Made by a program: the position numbers and the translations under genes
The notes under the pieces: model-generated
What the model was told of the DNA's origin: nothing
Seen by the model: the letters and a program-made list of their open reading frames with translations, nothing else
Databases searched by the model: none
In this document: positions 55,000-63,188 of the stretch, piece after piece
How the letters are laid out: each line of letters begins with the position of its first letter
How positions within the stretch are numbered: the stretch's first letter is position 1
Source: Streptomyces longisporoflavus
GTDB lineage: Bacteria; Actinomycetota; Actinomycetes; Streptomycetales; Streptomycetaceae
DNA: 64,000 nucleotides
NCBI RefSeq assembly: GCF_014649775.1
Contig: NZ_BMTR01000009.1
Span: 1 to 64,000 of the forward strand
Reading direction: 5' to 3'

Positions 55000-56211
55000 T
55001 CACGGGGCGCGATCGGGCAGCTGTCCGGAAAGCAGGAAGACCACGGTCCGCTCCCGTTCCGTCCACGCGCGCGTGTCGAGTTCGACGGACTGGAGCAGCG
55101 CGCACTCCACCGCGTATCCGTGCTCCGTGAGGTCCCTGCCGATGAGTTCGGCGGCGTCACGGGTCGACGCGTGCGTCACGATGCGTGCCGGGCGGCGGTC
55201 GGCGACGGCGGAGACCACCGCGGCTCCCCCGCCCCCGACGCGTACGACATCGGGCTCGGGAAGGTCTTCGAGGACGTGCGGCGCCATGCCGTGCACGATC
55301 TGCGGCTGCACACCGAAGCGGCGGGCGACCTCCGCGGTGCGGGCGCAGGCGTCGGGGTCGGCGTCGACGGCGATGACGGCGGCGCCGAAGCGGGCGGCCT
55401 CGGCGGTGAAGGCGCCGCTGCCGCAGCCGATGTCCCAGACCAGGTCACCCACGCGCGGGCCGATGCGGGCGAGTTGGGCGGCCCGCAGGCGGTCGCTCTC
55501 GCCCTCGCCGAGCCCGGCGTCGCCGCCGTAGGCGGGGGCGGGCAGCGCCCAGCCGCGCGGCGTTCCGGGGTCGCGGCCCGCGATCCAGCCGGTGTCGGAC
55601 GCGGCGACCGGGCCGCCGATGACGATGACGACGTTCGGGTCGCGCCAGGTGTGGTCGGCGGCCTTGTCGGAGGTGAGGACGGTGACCCGTTCGCGCTCGG
55701 TGCCGAGCTCCTCGCAGATCACGAACGTCCGGTGGACACCCTGGAGCAGCAGGCCGAGCTCGGCGGGGCCCGCGCCCGGTGAGGTGAGGACGGCGACCTT
55801 GGTGTGCGCGCGGCACACGTTCACCGCGCGGCGCAGCGTGCGAGGGTGGGCGACCACGACCTCGGCGTCGTCCCAGGGCATCCCGGCGCGGGCGAAGGCC
55901 TGCGCGACGGAGGAGACGGCGGGCACCACTTCGACTTCGAGGCCGAATTCGGGGGCGCGCAGGGTGCGTACGACACCGAAGAATCCGGGGTCGCCGTCGG
56001 CGAGGACCACGGCGGTGCCGCGGTGGGCGGCGATGCGGCGGGCGGCCAGGCTCACGCTGCCGAGGCGGATCCGTTCGGCGCCCCGCGGCACTTCGGCGAG
56101 CGCCAGGTGGTGGGCGGCGCCCGCGACGAGGGTGGCGGCGCCGAGCGCCGAACGCGCGGTGGCGGTCAGCGGTGAACCGTCCCAGCCGATCACCGTGACG
56201 CGGTCGGCCAT
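55000..56211 (-). CDS. cobL: Precorrin-6Y C5,15-methyltransferase (decarboxylating), CbiE-CbiT fusion
   Basis: 403 residues. The CbiE half (residues 1 to about 200) has VTVIGWDGSPLTATARSAL and VLADGDPGFFGVVRTL. The CbiT half has the SAM-binding motif VWDIGCGSGAFTAEAARFGA and DADPDACARTAEVARR. It methylates C5 and C15 of the corrin ring and decarboxylates the acetate side chain. ATG 56211 begins the CbiE core; longer frames add a Pro-rich tail. Same strand as, and upstream of, the BluB-CobT gene. Confidence 0.92.
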   Translation of the reverse strand: MADRVTVIGWDGSPLTATARSALGAATLVAGAAHHLALAEVPRGAERIRLGSVSLAARRIAAHRGTAVVLADGDPGFFGVVRTLRAPEFGLEVEVVPAVSSVAQAFARAGMPWDDAEVVVAHPRTLRRAVNVCRAHTKVAVLTSPGAGPAELGLLLQGVHRTFVICEELGTERERVTVLTSDKAADHTWRDPNVVIVIGGPVAASDTGWIAGRDPGTPRGWALPAPAYGGDAGLGEGESDRLRAAQLARIGPRVGDLVWDIGCGSGAFTAEAARFGAAVIAVDADPDACARTAEVARRFGVQPQIVHGMAPHVLEDLPEPDVVRVGGGGAAVVSAVADRRPARIVTHASTRDAAELIGRDLTEHGYAVECALLQSVELDTRAWTERERTVVFLLSGQLPDRAP

Positions 56212-56349
56212 CTTCGTCTGTCTCCCGGGGTCGTTCTCGCTGGGCGTCTGGGGGCCGGCGTCGCGTGTAGGGGGCATCCGCGTGCGGCCAGGGGCGAGCG
56301 TACCTGGTGGGGTCCGGATGTGCCGTGCGGGGCGGTGGGGCGGGAGGGA

Positions 56350-56994
56350 TCAGTTCCAGTCGGAGTAGGCGCTGAAGCCGCTGTCGGCGAGCTGTTCGCC
56401 GACTCCTTCCAGGTCCTCGGGGAGCAGGCTCCACACGATGAGGTCGGTGCGGACGTCGATCCAGCCGCCGAAGGGGTCTCCGCCGTTCCTCGTACGCGCT
56501 ATCCAGGCGCCCCGCAGCACTCCCTCACTGATGCAGCCGATCTTCTGCGCGACCTGCTGGGCCGCGGTGTTGTCGGCGGCGGTGCGCAGTTCGATGCGTT
56601 CGAAGCGCTGGTCGCCGAAGAGCCACTGGGCGGTGGCGAGCGCCGCTTCCGAGGCGTAACCCTCGCCGCGGGCCCAGGGGGCGACGACGTAACTGAGTTC
56701 GCTGGAGCGCACCCGCCAGTCGGTGTCCCGCAGTTGCACTATGCCGACCAGGCGCTGGGTGAGGAACTCGGTGACGGCAAGCGCGATCCCGCGCCCCTCG
56801 GTGCGCTCGGCGGGGGCGACCCGGGTGATCCAGTCGCGGGCGTCGTCCTCGGTGTAGGGCTGGGGCGCGGAGGTCCAGGCGATGACCATCTCGTCGTTCA
56901 TCATCTCCGCGTAGGCGGAGACGTCGGCGTCCTCGAACGGGCGCAGCACCAACCGCTCCGTGCTGATGGAGACATCGGGGAAGCTGGTAGTCAT
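56350..56994 (-). CDS. RimJ/RimL-like GNAT acetyltransferase
   Basis: 214 residues: STERLVLRPFEDADVSAYAE, the acetyl-CoA motif region APWARGEGYASEAALATAQW, and RIELRTAADNTAAQQVAQKI with GCISEGVLRGAWI, as in N-terminal acetylases of ribosomal proteins and related enzymes. The substrate is unknown. It starts at ATG 56994. No operon partner is evident: cobL lies downstream on the same strand after 138 bases. Confidence 0.85.
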   Translation of the reverse strand: MTTSFPDVSISTERLVLRPFEDADVSAYAEMMNDEMVIAWTSAPQPYTEDDARDWITRVAPAERTEGRGIALAVTEFLTQRLVGIVQLRDTDWRVRSSELSYVVAPWARGEGYASEAALATAQWLFGDQRFERIELRTAADNTAAQQVAQKIGCISEGVLRGAWIARTRNGGDPFGGWIDVRTDLIVWSLLPEDLEGVGEQLADSGFSAYSDWN

Positions 56995-57063
56995 GCGCTG
57001 CTCCGTAACCTGGAACCCTCGGGCCTGCTGAAGAGCCCAGCATGCAGCATGTCGGCGCGCAAA

Positions 57064-57110
57064 CCCACCACGGGGTCCTCTCCCGTATCGGGACAGGACC
57101 CCGTGGTGGG
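57064..57110 (-). terminator. Terminator of the met operon
   Basis: CCCACCACGGGGTCCT (57064-57079) pairs perfectly with AGGACCCCGTGGTGGG (57095-57110); the 15-nt loop has its own TCCCG/CGGGA stem. It lies 19 bases after the last metQ. Confidence 0.8.
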
Positions 57111-57129
57111 GACGGAAACGGACTGTGCG

Positions 57130-57966
57130 TCAGTTCGTTTTGACGGGCAGCACGGAGCCCTTGTACTCGTCCTCGATGAACTGCTTCACCTCGGGTGAGG
57201 TGAGCAGTTTCGCCAGCTTCCTGATCCGCGGATCGTCCTCGTCGCCCTTCTTGACGGCGAGCACGTTGTTGTACGGATTGTCCTTGGGCGACTCCAGAAG
57301 GATGGCGTCCTTCTTGGGGCTGAGTCCGGCGTCGAGCGCGTAGTTGTTGTTGATGACCGCGGCGTCGACGTCGTCCAGGGAGCGGGGCAGCTGGGCGGGT
57401 TCCAGCGGTTTGACCGTGAGCTTCTTCGGGTTGGACGTGATGTCCTCGGGGGTGGCGTTCGCACCGGCCCCCTTCTTGAGCCCGATGACGCCCTTGGACG
57501 CGAGGAGTTCGAGCGCCCTGCCCTCGTTGGTGGTGTCGTTCGGAACGGCGACGGTCGCACCCTCCGGCAGCCGGGTGACGTCCTTCGTCTTCTTCGCGTA
57601 CACCCCCATCGGCGGCAGATAGACCTCGGTCACCGGCTTCAGCTCCGTCTTCTTGGACTTGTTGAAGTCCTCGAGGTACGGGGTGTGCTGGTAGAGGTTG
57701 GCGTCGAGGGAGCCCTCCTGGAGCGCGGTGTTCGGCGTGACGTAGTCCGTGAACTCCGTGATCCGCAGGTCGAGCCCCTCCTTCTTCGCGAGGTTCTCCT
57801 TGATGTACGTGAGGACTTCGCCGGCCGGGGTCGGGGTGGCGCCGACGGTGAGCGTGTCGCCGCCCGCCGACCCGGAGTCACCGCCGCACGCGGTCAGGCC
57901 GAGCGTGAGCGCGAGCGCGCCGGTGACGGCGGCCGTGACGTGCCTGCGGGGGACGTGCCTGCGCAT
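57130..57966 (-). CDS. metQ: MetQ-family methionine-binding lipoprotein, second copy
   Basis: A 278-residue NlpA/MetQ lipoprotein: signal peptide with lipobox LTAC (Cys 27), then VGATPTPAGEVLTYIKENLA, LRITEFTDYVTPNTALQEGS and VAVPNDTTNEGRALELLAS, the ligand-cleft blocks. It would sit on the outer membrane face of the cell and deliver methionine to MetNI. It starts 2 bases after the other metQ stop and closely resembles it, so it arose by tandem duplication. Different ligand preference is possible. Confidence 0.9.
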   Translation of the reverse strand: MRRHVPRRHVTAAVTGALALTLGLTACGGDSGSAGGDTLTVGATPTPAGEVLTYIKENLAKKEGLDLRITEFTDYVTPNTALQEGSLDANLYQHTPYLEDFNKSKKTELKPVTEVYLPPMGVYAKKTKDVTRLPEGATVAVPNDTTNEGRALELLASKGVIGLKKGAGANATPEDITSNPKKLTVKPLEPAQLPRSLDDVDAAVINNNYALDAGLSPKKDAILLESPKDNPYNNVLAVKKGDEDDPRIRKLAKLLTSPEVKQFIEDEYKGSVLPVKTN

Positions 57967-57968
57967 GA

Positions 57969-58805
57969 TCAGAACGCCGCGACGACGGCACCGTCGTACT
58001 TGTCGTCGATGAACTTCTTGACCTCGGGCGAGGTGAGGAGCTTGGCGAGCTTCTTGACGCGCGGGTCGCTCTCGTCGCCCTTCTTCACGGCGAGGAAGTT
58101 GCCGTAGGGGTTGCCCTTGGCGGGCTCGGCGACGAGTGCGTCCTTGGCCGGGCTGAGCTTGGCCTCGAGGGCGTAGTTGCCGTTGATCACCGCGGCGTCG
58201 ACGTCACCGAGGGAGCGGGGCACCTGGGCCGCCTCGATCTCCTTGAACTTGAGGTTCTTCGGGTTCTTCGAGACGTCCTTGGGGGTGGCCTCGTAGCCGA
58301 CGCCCTTCTTGAGCTCGATCAGGCCGTTGTCGGCCAGGAGCTTGAGCGCGCGGGCCTCGTTGGTGGTGTCGTTCGGGAGGGCGACCGTGGCGCCCTTCTT
58401 CAGGCCGTCGAGCTTCTTGACGCTCTTGGAGTAGACGCCGAGCGGCTCCAGGTGCACCGTCGCGTTCGGGACGGGCACGATGTCCGTGCCGTTCTTCTTG
58501 TTGAAGTCGTCCAGGTACGGCTTGTGCTGGAAGTAGTTGGCGAAGACCTCGCCCTGCTCGACGGCGGTGTTCGGCGTGACGTAGTCGGTGAACTCCCGCA
58601 CGTCGAGGTCGAGACCGGCCTTCTTCGCCAGGTTCTTCTTGACGTAGTCGAGGATCTCGCCCTGCGGCGTGGGGGTCGCGGCGACGACGAGCGGGCCGTC
58701 CTTGTCGCCCGCGGCGGAGCCCTTGTCGGAGCCGCAGGCGGAGAGCCCGAGGGTGAGGGCTCCGGTGGCGAGGACAGCGGTGGTGATCTTGGCGGTGTTA
58801 CGCAC
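57969..58805 (-). CDS. metQ: MetQ-family methionine-binding lipoprotein, first copy
   Basis: A 278-residue lipoprotein with lipobox LSAC (Cys 24) and VAATPTPQGEILDYVKKNLA, LDVREFTDYVTPNTAVEQGE, VALPNDTTNEARALKLLADN. Same length and block order as the downstream paralogue. It starts with GTG 58805, 75 bases after metI, so it belongs to the metNIQ transcript. Confidence 0.92.
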   Translation of the reverse strand: MRNTAKITTAVLATGALTLGLSACGSDKGSAAGDKDGPLVVAATPTPQGEILDYVKKNLAKKAGLDLDVREFTDYVTPNTAVEQGEVFANYFQHKPYLDDFNKKNGTDIVPVPNATVHLEPLGVYSKSVKKLDGLKKGATVALPNDTTNEARALKLLADNGLIELKKGVGYEATPKDVSKNPKNLKFKEIEAAQVPRSLGDVDAAVINGNYALEAKLSPAKDALVAEPAKGNPYGNFLAVKKGDESDPRVKKLAKLLTSPEVKKFIDDKYDGAVVAAF

Positions 58806-58880
58806 GAAAAGTGCCTTTCTCCATGGGTGGTACGCCCCGCGATGGGGTGTGCGGGGTGAGTTTCAGGAAGCTTTCGCCGG

Positions 58881-59600
58881 TCAGGAAGCCTTCGACGGCG
58901 CGAGCTTGAGGAAGCGCAGGCGCGGCGCCGCGCCCGAGTGGCCGCCGCGCCGGTGCAGCCTGCGGGCCGCGTAGTCGCCGGCGAACTGGATGATCGAGAT
59001 GACGACGGCGAGGACGCCGACGGTGATCCACATCAGTTCGGTCTCGAAGCGCTGGTAGCCGTAGCGGATGGCGATGTCGCCGAGGCCGCCCGCGCCGACG
59101 GCGCCGGTGATGGCCGAGTAGCCGATGATCGTGACGATCGTCGTGGTGGTGCTGGAGATCAGCGAGGGCAGCGACTCCGGCACGAGCACCTTGCGTACGA
59201 CGGTCCAGGTGTTGCCGCCCATCGACTGCACGGCCTCGACGAGGCCGCCGTCGACCTCGCGCACCGCGGTCTCCACGAGCCGCGCGAAGAACGGCGTCGC
59301 GCCGATCGCGAGCGGCACGATGGCGGCCTCGCGGCCGATCGTGGTGCCGGTGATCCAGCGTGTGAAGCCCATCAGGGCGACCATGAGGATGATGAAGGGC
59401 ATCGAGCGCGCGATGTTCACGATCTGCCCGATGAGTTTGTTCAGGACCGTGTTCTGCAACAGCCCGCCGCGGTCGGTGAGGACCAGCAGGATGCCGAGGG
59501 GAAGTCCGGCGACGACGGCTATCAGCGTCGACCAGCCGACCATGTAGAGGGTGTCCCAACAGGCCTGCTCCAGCAGGGGCTGCATCTCCGACCAGGTCAC
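58881..59600 (-). CDS. metI: Methionine ABC transporter permease MetI
   Basis: A 239-residue membrane protein with five spans. The permease coupling loop is EAVQSMGGNTWTVVRKVLVP (EAA-G), and SMPFIILMVALMGFTRWITG is typical of MetI. It forms the channel for methionine import with MetN. GTG 59600 overlaps the metN stop (GTGA). The tail is basic (ARRLHRRGGHSGAAPRLRFL). Confidence 0.93.
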   Translation of the reverse strand: MTWSEMQPLLEQACWDTLYMVGWSTLIAVVAGLPLGILLVLTDRGGLLQNTVLNKLIGQIVNIARSMPFIILMVALMGFTRWITGTTIGREAAIVPLAIGATPFFARLVETAVREVDGGLVEAVQSMGGNTWTVVRKVLVPESLPSLISSTTTTIVTIIGYSAITGAVGAGGLGDIAIRYGYQRFETELMWITVGVLAVVISIIQFAGDYAARRLHRRGGHSGAAPRLRFLKLAPSKAS

Positions 59601-60679
59601 TTGGCACCTTCCTTGACCAGCAGCGTGCTGTCCTCCGGGGTGGTCGCGGGGGCTTCGCCCGCGCTGTCCGCGACGTCGACCTGAAGTCCCTGCTCGCGCA
59701 GGAAGCCGATCGGCACGACGTTCTCCTCGAAGCGTCCCGGCAGCTCGATGCGCATACGGCCGACCTGCTTGCCCGCGACGGTGTCCATCGCGGCGCCGAG
59801 GATCGAGATGTCGATGTTGTACGTGCGCGACAGCTGCGAGATGACCGGCTGGGTCGCGGCCTCGCCGTGGAAGGTCACGTCGACGACGGTGCGGTCATCG
59901 CCCGTCGCGGCGCCGCTGACCGGGAAGAGCGCGGCGGCCAGCTCGGATCCTGGCGTCGCGAGCAGCTCGGTGACGGTGCCGGACTCGACGATCCGTCCGT
60001 TCTCCATGAGGGCGGCGGAGTCGCAGACGCTCTTGACGACGTCCATCTCGTGCGTGATCAGCAGGACGGTCAGGCCGAGCTGCTGGTTGAGGTCGCGCAG
60101 GAGCTTCAGGATGGAGCGGGTGGTCTCCGGGTCGAGGGCGCTGGTCGCCTCGTCCGAGAGCAGCACCTTCGGGTCGCCGGCGAGCGCCCGGGCGATGCCG
60201 ACGCGCTGCTTCTGGCCGCCGGAGAGCTGCGCCGGGTAGGACTTCGCCTTGTCGGCGAGGCCGACCAGGTCGAGCAGTTCGAGGGCCTTGCGCGAGCGCT
60301 CGGCGCCGCTGAGACCGAGGATCTCCAGGGGCAGCTCGATGTTGTCCTTGACGGTGCGCGAGGACAACAGGTTGAAGTGCTGGAAGACCATGCCGATGCG
60401 GCTGCGCGCCCGGCGCAGGTCCTTGCTCGCGCGGCTGCCGCGCCCCGCGAGGGCGGTGAGGTCCTGGCCGGCGACGCTGACGGTGCCGGCGGTGGGGCGC
60501 TCCAGGAGGTTCACGCAGCGGATCAGCGAGGATTTGCCGGCGCCGGACTGGCCGATGACGCCGTACACCTCGCCTTCGCGTACATGCAGATCGACGCCGT
60601 CGAGGGCAGTTACTTCACGACCGCGTGAGCGGTAGACCTTGGTGAGGCCGGAAGTGGTGATCACAGGGGTTTCCGTCAC
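59597..60679 (-). CDS. metN: Methionine ABC transporter ATP-binding protein MetN
   Basis: A 360-residue ATPase: Walker A GQSGAGKSSLIRCVN, signature QLSGGQKQRVGIARAL, Walker B VLLSDEATSALDPETT. The C-terminal NIL domain (about residues 275-345, DVTFHGEAATQPVISQLSRT) binds methionine and gives trans-inhibition. The GTG start at 60679 follows a hairpin and a weak ribosome site, which suggests leader control. First gene of metN-metI-metQ-metQ. Confidence 0.93.
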   Translation of the reverse strand: MTETPVITTSGLTKVYRSRGREVTALDGVDLHVREGEVYGVIGQSGAGKSSLIRCVNLLERPTAGTVSVAGQDLTALAGRGSRASKDLRRARSRIGMVFQHFNLLSSRTVKDNIELPLEILGLSGAERSRKALELLDLVGLADKAKSYPAQLSGGQKQRVGIARALAGDPKVLLSDEATSALDPETTRSILKLLRDLNQQLGLTVLLITHEMDVVKSVCDSAALMENGRIVESGTVTELLATPGSELAAALFPVSGAATGDDRTVVDVTFHGEAATQPVISQLSRTYNIDISILGAAMDTVAGKQVGRMRIELPGRFEENVVPIGFLREQGLQVDVADSAGEAPATTPEDSTLLVKEGAK

Positions 60680-60685
60680 TGTCGA

Positions 60686-60712
60686 GTGCGCGGCGCGGTT
60701 CTCGCCGGGCAC
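60686..60712 (-). promoter_or_regulatory. Hairpin just upstream of metN
   Basis: GTGCGCGGCG (60686-60695) and CGCCGGGCAC (60703-60712) pair with one mismatch over 7 nt. The stem ends 6 bases before the GTG start, so it covers the ribosome-binding position. Confidence 0.45.
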
Positions 60713-60889
60713 GGGGCATTCGTGGGGAACGCGGCACGGTTTCTCGCGGTGGCGAAAAGAACCGGAGGAGGTGTGCGCGGGGCAGGCTCGCTTCCTACGT
60801 CTCGTCCGCCGGTAAGGCGTACGTGGCACAGGGGCGCGGCACAGCGGCTTCGCTTCGGGGCGCGATGCTCAGGGGTGGTGCGGGGGCCC

Positions 60890-60976
60890 TCAGAAGGCGC
60901 ACATTCGACACATACAACGAGCACCGGGCGTCGTGATCGCCTCGGTCGCAGGGGTGCGGCTGCTCGTCGTGGTCAT
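60890..60976 (-). CDS. Candidate Cys/Met-rich leader peptide upstream of metN
   Basis: ATG 60976 opens 28 codons ending in ARCMCRMCAF and TGA, about 210 bases before metN. The first 18 residues are Thr/Ser/Ala-rich; the last 9 hold three Cys and two Met. An inner in-frame ATG at 60913 would give just MCRMCAF. No Shine-Dalgarno is visible, so it could be leaderless. Sulfur amino acid codons placed at the end suit sensing of Cys- or Met-tRNA charging by ribosome stalling; this is inference. Confidence 0.5.
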   Translation of the reverse strand: MTTTSSRTPATEAITTPGARCMCRMCAF

Positions 60977-61071
60977 GTGGACCAGTAAAACACGCGTGCG
61001 TCCGCAACCCGCCCCGGCAGTCCGCTATACGGACAGCCCGTGGACAGGTGCGAACGCCGCGCGGCAGGTGC

Positions 61072-61719
61072 TCAGACCGCGGCGGTGATCTCCACGCCGC
61101 CCTCGATGGCCTGTGCGGACACGGCCGAGAGGTCCTTCACGACGACATCGGCAAAGAGCTCGCCCGCGGTGTGCGTTGTGGCCAACGCCACGGTGGTCAT
61201 CCCGGCGGCGCGGCCCGCCGTGAGACCCGCGGGGGCGTCCTCGAAGACCACGCAGCGCGCCGGGTCGACGCCCAGTTTCGCGGCCGCGAGCAGGAAGGGC
61301 TCCGGGTCGGGCTTGCCGCGCGTGATGTCGTCGGCGGATATCAGCATCTGCGGGTCGATGCCGACCTCCGCGAGCCGGGCCTCGGCCAGGCGCCGCCCGG
61401 CGGAGGTGACGACGGCCCAGCGCCCGGGCGGCAGGGAGGTGAGCAGTTCGAGGGTGCCGGGAAGGAGCACGACGCCGCCCGCGACGTCCGAGACCTCCAG
61501 CTCCTCGATGCGCGCGACGGCCCCGGCCACGCGCTCGGCGGGCAGCATGTCGGCGATGATCTCGGCGGCGGGGCGGCCGTGCAGCTCGACCTGCTCGAAC
61601 TCCTCGGCGGTGATCCCGTACTCCTGCGCCAAGCGCCTCCAGCAGCGGTACACCGACTCCATGGAGGAGATGAGGGTGCCGTCGTTGTCGAACAGGAGCG
61701 CTTCAGCGTGGATCTTCAT
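61072..61719 (-). CDS. HAD-family phosphatase/phosphoglucomutase-like hydrolase
   Basis: A 215-residue HAD subfamily IA enzyme. Motif I is LLFDNDGTLISS (nucleophile Asp and acid Asp two on), motif II VVTSAGRR, motif III Lys in RGKPDPEPFLLAA, and motif IV VVFEDAPAG. A helical cap lies between motifs I and II. It probably dephosphorylates a sugar phosphate such as 2-deoxyglucose-6-phosphate or a polyol phosphate; the substrate is unknown. ATG 61719 gives the usual short N-terminus. Confidence 0.88.
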   Translation of the reverse strand: MKIHAEALLFDNDGTLISSMESVYRCWRRLAQEYGITAEEFEQVELHGRPAAEIIADMLPAERVAGAVARIEELEVSDVAGGVVLLPGTLELLTSLPPGRWAVVTSAGRRLAEARLAEVGIDPQMLISADDITRGKPDPEPFLLAAAKLGVDPARCVVFEDAPAGLTAGRAAGMTTVALATTHTAGELFADVVVKDLSAVSAQAIEGGVEITAAV

Positions 61720-61789
61720 GGTGTCCGAGCGTACGGGGCACCCCCGGGGTGCGCGCATCGGGTCATAGGGCCCGTAATAAAGTCACGGC

Positions 61790-62149
61790 ATGCTTGTTGC
61801 CCTGACGATCGCGACCGCCGTGGCCGCGCTCGTACTCGCCGCGTGGTGCGGTTTCGCCGCCTACCGGGATCAGCCGACCAAGGACTGGCACTTCATCGGC
61901 ATGGCCGTGGTGACGTTCCTGGCCGCCGTCCAGCTGATCGTCGGCATCGTCCGGCTGGCGCAGGGCGACAAGCCCGAGCAGGGCACGACGATCTTCGTGT
62001 CGTATCTCGTCGGCTCTTTCGCCTGCATCCCGGCCGCGGGCTTCATGTCCCTCGCCGAGCGCACCCGCTGGGGCTCCGTCACGGTCGCCGCGGGCGGCGT
62101 GGTCCTCGCCGTGCTCCAGGTGCGGCTCTACGACATCTGGGGAGGCTGA
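61790..62149 (+). CDS. Small integral membrane protein, 119 aa
   Basis: Four hydrophobic segments (LVALTIATAVAALVLAAWCG, IGMAVVTFLAAVQLIVGIVR, TIFVSYLVGSFACIPAAGFM, VTVAAGGVVLAVLQVRLYD). A conserved Streptomyces-type pair with the next gene, which starts 1 base after this stop. The function is unknown. It is divergent from the HAD gene. Confidence 0.8.
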   Translation: MLVALTIATAVAALVLAAWCGFAAYRDQPTKDWHFIGMAVVTFLAAVQLIVGIVRLAQGDKPEQGTTIFVSYLVGSFACIPAAGFMSLAERTRWGSVTVAAGGVVLAVLQVRLYDIWGG

Positions 62150-62150
62150 G

Positions 62151-62591
62151 GTGACGGTGACCGAGCCCGACGAGCAGGAGACCGGTGCCGCCCGCAAGCG
62201 ACTGATCGGCGGGCCCGGCATCGTGCTGGTGTGGCTGTACGGGGTGATGGTGGTCGGCGCCGTGTCGCGCTCCGCCGTGCAGATCTCGACGGACTTCCAC
62301 AAGGCCCCCCTCGCGTACACGCTGTCCGCGCTCGCGGGTCTCGTCTACGGCTTCATCACGTACTCGCTCGTGCGCGGCGGCGAGAAGGCCCGCAAGGCGG
62401 CGCTGGTGTGCTGCGCCGCCGAGCTGGTGGGCGTTCTGGCGGTGGGGGCCTGGACGCTCGCTGAGCCGTCCGCCTTCCCCGACGCCACGGTGTGGTCGGA
62501 CTTCGGAATGGGCTATCTGTTCATCCCGGTGATCCTGCCCGTCACCGCGATCTTCTGGCTGAACAAGGCGCGGCGGACGAGCGCCCCGTAG
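62151..62591 (+). CDS. Membrane protein, 146 aa, paired with the preceding gene
   Basis: A charged N-terminus (EPDEQETGAARKRLIGGPG) then four hydrophobic segments (GIVLVWLYGVMVVGAVSRSA, LSALAGLVYGFITYSL, LVCCAAELVGVLAVGAWTL, MGYLFIPVILPVTAIFWLNK). GTG 62151 is placed for translational coupling. The function is unknown; the two probably interact. Confidence 0.8.
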   Translation: MTVTEPDEQETGAARKRLIGGPGIVLVWLYGVMVVGAVSRSAVQISTDFHKAPLAYTLSALAGLVYGFITYSLVRGGEKARKAALVCCAAELVGVLAVGAWTLAEPSAFPDATVWSDFGMGYLFIPVILPVTAIFWLNKARRTSAP

Positions 62592-62647
62592 GGGCGCCGG
62601 GAACTGCGCGACCAGCCACAGCCGGCCCGCAGTCGCCCGGCGTACGC

Positions 62648-63151
62648 TCAGACGCTGGTCGCATAGGCGCTCGCGCCGATCTCCTTGGCGAGGGTGACCA
62701 CCGTGAGCCGTTCGTTCACCTGTTGGGCGCCCACCGCCACGTAACCATGCTTGCGGTAGAGCTGGAGGTTCTGCTCGCTGCGGTGGCCGCTGGAGAGCTG
62801 GAAGTACTTGGCCGTGCCGCCCGCTGTGAGCCGCTGCTCTATCGCGTCGAGGAGCCGCCCGCCCAGGCCGTGGCGCTGCATCCTGGGGTGGACGATGAGC
62901 TTGTCGATCCGCGCCGTGCCGTCGGGCCCGACCGTGCCGCGCACCGAGGCGACGACCTCGTCGCCGAGGCGGGCCACCAGCACGCGGCCGGTGGTCAGTT
63001 CGGCCTTGATGGAGTCGAGGGACTGCGTGAGCGGCTCGATGGAGTAGTCGCCGTACAGCTCGGCCTCGCTCTGGTAGCACAGGTACTGCAGTTTGAGGAT
63101 CTTCTCGGCGTCCTGTTCGCCCGCCTCCGAGATGGTCACGCTCATGCCCAT
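62648..63151 (-). CDS. GNAT-family N-acetyltransferase
   Basis: 167 residues: VTISEAGEQDAEKILKLQYL, acetyl-CoA motif IVHPRMQRHGLGGRLLDAIE and LQLYRKHGYVAVGAQ. It lacks features that would tell its substrate. ATG 63151 (or 63145) follows GGGAGG. It begins 37 bases after the sigma-factor stop on the same strand, so it may be co-transcribed with it. Confidence 0.85.
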   Translation of the reverse strand: MGMSVTISEAGEQDAEKILKLQYLCYQSEAELYGDYSIEPLTQSLDSIKAELTTGRVLVARLGDEVVASVRGTVGPDGTARIDKLIVHPRMQRHGLGGRLLDAIEQRLTAGGTAKYFQLSSGHRSEQNLQLYRKHGYVAVGAQQVNERLTVVTLAKEIGASAYATSV

Positions 63152-63188
63152 GTGTGCATGCCTCCCGCTCACCTGCTCCGCCGGTTGT

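Larger units (their letters stand above)
60680..61071 (-). promoter_or_regulatory. Leader region of the methionine-transport operon, 392 bases
   Basis: It lies between metN and the HAD gene (both minus strand). It contains a 28-codon open frame (60890-60976), a roughly 210-base untranslated stretch after it, and a hairpin just before metN (60686-60712). I do not recognise a SAM-I or SAM-IV riboswitch. The layout resembles a translation-coupled attenuator. Confidence 0.5.
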
